A DNA stretch of 8,977 bases from DAONLM01 sp035406685 (GTDB taxonomy: Bacteria; Spirochaetota; GWE2-31-10; MWDO01), in assembly GCA_035406685.1 (NCBI GenBank), contig DAONLM010000120.1, positions 1 to 8,977 of the forward strand. Direction: 5' to 3'. Positions 5,972 to 8,977 of this stretch are shown piece after piece. Position 1 is the first letter of the stretch, and every line of letters starts with the position of its first letter. Under the pieces are notes generated by a model that ran no database searches, was not told the origin of the DNA, and worked only from the letters and a program-made list of their open reading frames with translations. A program made the position numbers and the translations under genes.

Positions 5972-6533
5972 TGTATAAATTCATTGCCTCTTTTGTTTTA
6001 TCATTTACCATTAATTTTAAAGCATCTTCCACTCGCGGGAATATGATGGAGTTTAATTTTCCCAGTTCCTCTTTTGAAAAATCAGAAAGAACATAATCTC
6101 TCATCTTTCCTTGAAATTCAAGTGAAGGGACATTTATCCCTATTCTTATTCTCTTAAAAATATCTGTTCCTAAATGCTGAATAATATTTTTTATTCCATT
6201 ATGGCCTGCTGGACTTCCTTTTTCTCTTATTCTTATGTTACCAAAAGAAATAGCAACTTCATCGTAGATCACTATAAGATTTTCAATTCCTATTTTAAAA
6301 AAAGATAGGGCATTTATAATTCCAGATCCACTTAAATTCATATAGGTAAGAGGTTTAATTAAAATAGTCTTTTGAGAATCAAAAAAAATATTTGTATAGC
6401 AGTAGTTGCCATTATTTTTAAAAGGATCAAGATTATACTTTTCTTGAATATAATCTAAAAAGAGAAAGCCAGCATTGTGTCGATTATATTGATACTCTTT
6501 CCCCGGGTTTCCAAGTCCAGCAACTAAATACAT
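5952..6533 (-). CDS. pth: Peptidyl-tRNA hydrolase
   Basis: This 193-residue cytoplasmic enzyme releases peptides from drop-off peptidyl-tRNAs and recycles the tRNA. The family signature is complete: GLGNPG at 6-11, RHNAG with catalytic His19 at 18-22, PLTYMNLSG at 61-69 (Met65, Asn66), YDEV with Asp91, and GSPAGHNG at 106-113 (Asn112), then FKRIRIGI with Arg128. Length is as expected for bacterial Pth. Its start is 2 bp after the pgcA stop and no strong Shine-Dalgarno is present, so it likely depends on re-initiation by ribosomes leaving pgcA. The end overlaps tilS. Confidence 0.97.
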   Translation of the reverse strand: MYLVAGLGNPGKEYQYNRHNAGFLFLDYIQEKYNLDPFKNNGNYCYTNIFFDSQKTILIKPLTYMNLSGSGIINALSFFKIGIENLIVIYDEVAISFGNIRIREKGSPAGHNGIKNIIQHLGTDIFKRIRIGINVPSLEFQGKMRDYVLSDFSKEELGKLNSIIFPRVEDALKLMVNDKTKEAMNLYNAKNSL

Positions 6534-6535
6534 AT

Positions 6536-8266
6536 CTACATTTTTTCAATCATTGGTATAAGGGCATTTTTATAAAGTTCTACTTTTTTGGTGGCTTCCT
6601 CTTTACTATTTCCTTTTGTTGAAAAGTATATCTTTATCTTTGGCTCTGTGCCAGATGGTCTTAATGTTATTTTTGAACCATCCTCCATGAAATACTGAAT
6701 TACGTTTGATTTTGGTAATAGATACTTACTATCTTTTGCATCATACACATTATCAACATTGTAATCAACAATATTTTTCACCTTTATACCAGAAAGTTCT
6801 TTAAGTGGCTCTTTTCTGAAATTCTCCATTATTTCACCTATTTTTGCAATGCCTGCAAGTCCTTTTATTGTGATTGACTTTGTATATTCTTCATAATATC
6901 CATATTTTTTGAATATCTCTTCAAGATAATCAAGCATTGTTATATTCTGAGATTTTAAATAGGCATAACATTCTGCTATTAAAAGTGTTGCTGAAATAGC
7001 ATCTTTATCCCTTGCGTGTGTTCCAACAAGATAACCATAGCTCTCTTCCCCACCAAAGATGTAATTATAGTCTTTATCCTCTTCAAAATTTCTTATTTTT
7101 TGAGCTATATATTTAAAACCAGTAAGCATATTAAACACTTTTAAACCAAAACTTTCTGCAATTTCATCCTGCAAATTTGTTGTAACAATTGTCTTAACAA
7201 TTGCATCATTTGATTTTAATTCTCCTCTTCTTTTTTTCTCTGTAAGTATATAGTATTCTAAAATAGCGCCAATTCTATTTCCATTAATAATCACTGGATT
7301 TTTATCTTTATCAAGAAGAGCAATTCCAACTCTATCAGCATCCGGATCTGTTGCAATTAATATATCAGCATCCTTTTCTTTTAAAATCTCAATCCCCATT
7401 TTAAGTGCTACCTCTTCCTCTGGATTAGGGGATTCCACTGTAGAAAATTCTGGATCAGGGTTCATCTGTTTCTCAACAAAGTATATATTTTTATATCCCA
7501 TTAATTTTAAGACCTCTGGCACAAGAGTTGCACCCGTTCCATGTAAAGGAGTATAAACAATTTTAACATCACTATTTTTACCAATATCCTTATTGATAGA
7601 AAGTTTTATTACTTCATTTATAAATGCCTTATCCACTTCATCTGAAATCCATTCTATCATGCCTTCTTTTTCTAATTCTTTTAGATTTTTTCTCTTTACA
7701 TCATGTATTTTTGCTACTTTTCTTACCTCTTCTATGATTCCTTTATCATGAGGCGAAATAACCTGTCCCCCATCGTTCCAGTATACCTTATAGCCATTAT
7801 ACTCCTTTGGATTATGACTTGCTGTTATTACAATCCCGGTGGAACATTTTAAATATCTTACTGCAAAACTTAACTCAGGAGTTGGCCTTAATTCTTTAAA
7901 AATATAGGTTTTTATTCCATTTGAAGCAAGAACAATTGCCGCTTCAATTGCGAATTCCTTTGAGAATTTTCTTGAATCATATGCAATTACTGCCTTTGGA
8001 TTATTCTCTATCATTTTATTAACATAATTTGCAAGTCCCTGGGTAGCCTTTGCAACAATATACTTATTCATGCCATTTGTCCCATATCTTATTATGCCAC
8101 GCATTCCACCAGTTCCAAAATCAAGATCAGCCCCAAATCTCTCTGTTAATTCATCTATATTATTTTTTTCAAGTAGATCTTTTATCTCATTTATACAATC
8201 CTCTTCATAAGGTGGAAGAATCCATTCTTTTGCTCTTTTTATTATCTCTTCTTTTGTAAAAGCCAT
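6536..8266 (-). CDS. pgcA: Alpha-phosphohexomutase (phosphoglucomutase/phosphomannomutase, PgcA/PGM2 type)
   Basis: The 576-residue cytoplasmic enzyme interconverts hexose 1- and 6-phosphates, feeding sugar nucleotides for envelope polymers or glycogen. All four active-site elements are present: the phosphoserine loop TASHNPKEYNGYK with Ser150, the metal site DPDADR (307-312), the sugar-specificity loop GGEESYG (405-411), and the phosphate-binding RPSGTEPKIK (536-545). DFGTGGMRG (49-57) and RPTPELSFAVR (127-137), plus the length near 580, match the long PgcA/PGM2 subfamily rather than the roughly 450-residue ManB/GlmM group. Whether it prefers glucose-, mannose- or pentose-phosphate is not resolved by sequence alone. 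AAAGGAG at 8279-8285 precedes the ATG. It is the first gene of the pgcA-pth-tilS operon, driven by the promoter at 8325-8353, with the second 53-bp element upstream of that promoter. Confidence 0.95.
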   Translation of the reverse strand: MAFTKEEIIKRAKEWILPPYEEDCINEIKDLLEKNNIDELTERFGADLDFGTGGMRGIIRYGTNGMNKYIVAKATQGLANYVNKMIENNPKAVIAYDSRKFSKEFAIEAAIVLASNGIKTYIFKELRPTPELSFAVRYLKCSTGIVITASHNPKEYNGYKVYWNDGGQVISPHDKGIIEEVRKVAKIHDVKRKNLKELEKEGMIEWISDEVDKAFINEVIKLSINKDIGKNSDVKIVYTPLHGTGATLVPEVLKLMGYKNIYFVEKQMNPDPEFSTVESPNPEEEVALKMGIEILKEKDADILIATDPDADRVGIALLDKDKNPVIINGNRIGAILEYYILTEKKRRGELKSNDAIVKTIVTTNLQDEIAESFGLKVFNMLTGFKYIAQKIRNFEEDKDYNYIFGGEESYGYLVGTHARDKDAISATLLIAECYAYLKSQNITMLDYLEEIFKKYGYYEEYTKSITIKGLAGIAKIGEIMENFRKEPLKELSGIKVKNIVDYNVDNVYDAKDSKYLLPKSNVIQYFMEDGSKITLRPSGTEPKIKIYFSTKGNSKEEATKKVELYKNALIPMIEKM

Positions 8267-8324
8267 TTTTAAAAAAACTCCTTTACTATGATATTAATTA
8301 TATTTTTGATAAATAATTATTCTT

Positions 8325-8353
8325 TTTATAATAAAAATTTTTTATTTTGTCAA
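8325..8353 (-). promoter_or_regulatory. Sigma-70-type promoter of the pgcA-pth-tilS operon
   Basis: On the minus strand, TTGACA (8353-8348), a 17-bp spacer, and TATAAA (8330-8325) give one mismatch to consensus. The predicted start is near 8318 and the leader about 52 bases. The -35 begins 22 bp after the end of 53-bp element copy 2, almost the same geometry as at the other copy (21 bp). Confidence 0.72.
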
Positions 8354-8371
8354 AAGTTTTGAGACTTTTTA

Positions 8372-8391
8372 AAAATCACGGGTGTGATTTT
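8372..8391 (-). repeat. 8-bp inverted repeat at the end of 53-bp element copy 2
   Basis: AAAATCAC and GTGATTTT pair around a 4-base loop. On the minus strand the stem is followed by a short T/A stretch, so it might act as a weak transcription terminator for the RHH-like gene. The corresponding part of copy 1 (AAAATCGC, then TTGACACA) has lost most of the pairing, so the stem is not a conserved property of the element. Confidence 0.4.
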
Positions 8392-8428
8392 ATTTTTAGT
8401 CAGAGAAAAATATAGAATTATCCTAAGG
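8376..8428 (-). repeat. Conserved 53-bp element, copy 2
   Basis: The minus-strand copy has the same order as at 2321-2373: a perfectly conserved 17-bp block starting CCTTAGG (8428-8412), a 12-bp variable spacer, a perfectly conserved 14-bp block CTAAAAATAAAATC (8399-8386), and the tail ACACCCGTGA. Overall identity is 47 of 53 without gaps. It starts 54 bp downstream of the stop codon of the second RHH-like gene and lies at about -58 to -110 of the pgcA promoter. Between it and the RHH-like stop (8429-8482) I see only AT-rich sequence. Confidence 0.85.
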
Positions 8429-8482
8429 CTAAGTTTTGAGTAAGAAAGATAGAGTGGTAAAATTTTAGATAGAGCACTAATT

Positions 8483-8977
8483 TTATAAGAATTTTATCTC
8501 TTTCAGGCAAAATTTGACGTTGAATTTGAGTAAAAAGTAATCGTTATGTTCATCTGAGACTGGGATATCTGGGGCACCAATCTTCACCACCACAGCCTTA
8601 GTTTCCCTTAATCTTTCTATTTCCTTTTCCCATTCCTCTATTCTTTTTAAAAACTCCTCTTCCCCCTCTACTTCAATGCCAGCAAAATATATTTCCAAAA
8701 GTTCTCGTATAAGAATGGCAATACTGAATGAATTAATATGGTCATGAACCAATTTTAACTCATTATACACCTCTTCTGGAATGTAGATTCTAATTCTGTG
8801 AGTTGCACCTATAAATCTATAATCTTTATTTCGCCTCTTCTCAAAAAGATGCTTTCTCTTTAATACTGGAAGCATAAAGATTATAATTTCCCTTATTAAA
8901 GTAGAAAGATCTTTATCTTTTCTATCTTTTAAATTGTTAATTTTTTCAAACAGATTTTGATTCAATACAAAATCAAA
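8483..8977 (-). CDS. Double ribbon-helix-helix-like putative DNA-binding protein (copy 2, 5' end outside window)
   Basis: The frame is open to the window edge. The TTG at 8965 has no ribosome-binding site, and the residues upstream of it (FDFV) complete the first beta strand expected from the paralogue, so the true start lies outside. From the TTG, 160 residues are seen. The first unit is about 1-33 (NQNLFEKI, helix, KDLSTLIREIIIF helix). The second unit is about 55-93, with strand HRIRIYIPEEVYNEL, helix, NSFSIA turn, and helix LIRELLEIYF. This is the RHH pattern, duplicated in one chain. The rest differs from copy 1: a Glu/Lys-rich helix or coiled coil (about 98-122, EGEEEFLKRIEEWEKEIERLR), then a hydrophobic tail. 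The shared N-terminal part plus divergent tail suggests a conserved DNA-binding module with variable C-terminus. The 53-bp element follows its stop codon, as at copy 1. Target is unknown. Confidence 0.72.
   Translation of the reverse strand, partial: FDFVLNQNLFEKINNLKDRKDKDLSTLIREIIIFMLPVLKRKHLFEKRRNKDYRFIGATHRIRIYIPEEVYNELKLVHDHINSFSIAILIRELLEIYFAGIEVEGEEEFLKRIEEWEKEIERLRETKAVVVKIGAPDIPVSDEHNDYFLLKFNVKFCLKEIKFL

Larger units (their letters stand above)
8354..8440. repeat. 10-bp direct repeats flanking the second 53-bp element
   Basis: AAGTTTTGAG occurs exactly at 8354-8363 and 8431-8440, bracketing a 67-bp interval that contains the 53-bp element. This could be a target-site duplication or a pair of operator half-sites. 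Copy 1 of the element lacks an equivalent pair, and the sequence is AT-rich enough for coincidence. Confidence 0.45.

Noticed and set aside
1..8977. CRISPR arrays, tRNA or rRNA genes, transposase genes, retron or diversity-generating reverse transcriptase
   Set aside because: Looked for in the sequence; no regularly spaced repeats, cloverleaf sequences or corresponding protein motifs were found.

Overview
The window is bacterial chromosomal DNA from a very AT-rich organism (roughly 30% G+C by eye, lower in the right half). Three exported proteins, two of them with lipobox-type cysteines, suggest a cell with a substantial envelope lipoproteome. The paired ribbon-helix-helix-like (RHH-like) proteins recall the multicopy DUF1564 family I remember from Leptospira, so a spirochaete or similar deep lineage is possible. 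No rRNA or other lineage marker is present, so this stays a guess.

Left part (1-1708): the 3' end of an unrecognised gene overlaps a lipoprotein gene with PQQ-type beta-propeller repeats. After it comes a 270-bp non-coding stretch holding a G+C-richer patch with a 20-bp-period repeat, then a promoter.

Middle (1709-4635, + strand): a double-RHH-like putative DNA-binding protein, a structured 3' region, a conserved 53-bp element, a consensus sigma-70 promoter, a small lipoprotein gene with extra hydrophobic segments, a structured leader, and an exported IPT/TIG plus transglutaminase-like protein.

Right part (4619-8977, - strand): a tight operon pgcA-pth-tilS (phosphohexomutase, peptidyl-tRNA hydrolase, tRNA-Ile lysidine synthetase) converges with the transglutaminase gene and overlaps its end by 17 bp. 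Upstream of pgcA lie a promoter, a second copy of the 53-bp element, and the 3' part of a second double-RHH-like gene running off the window.

The main discovery candidate is a repeated module. In two places, on opposite strands, a paralogous RHH-like gene is followed by the same 53-bp element (47 of 53 positions identical, no gaps). A TTGACA-17-TATAAT/A promoter for the next, unrelated gene begins 21 or 22 bp after it. The element therefore sits at about -57 to -110 of both promoters. This fits either an upstream regulatory site recognised by the RHH-like proteins or the conserved end of a dispersed cassette carrying them.
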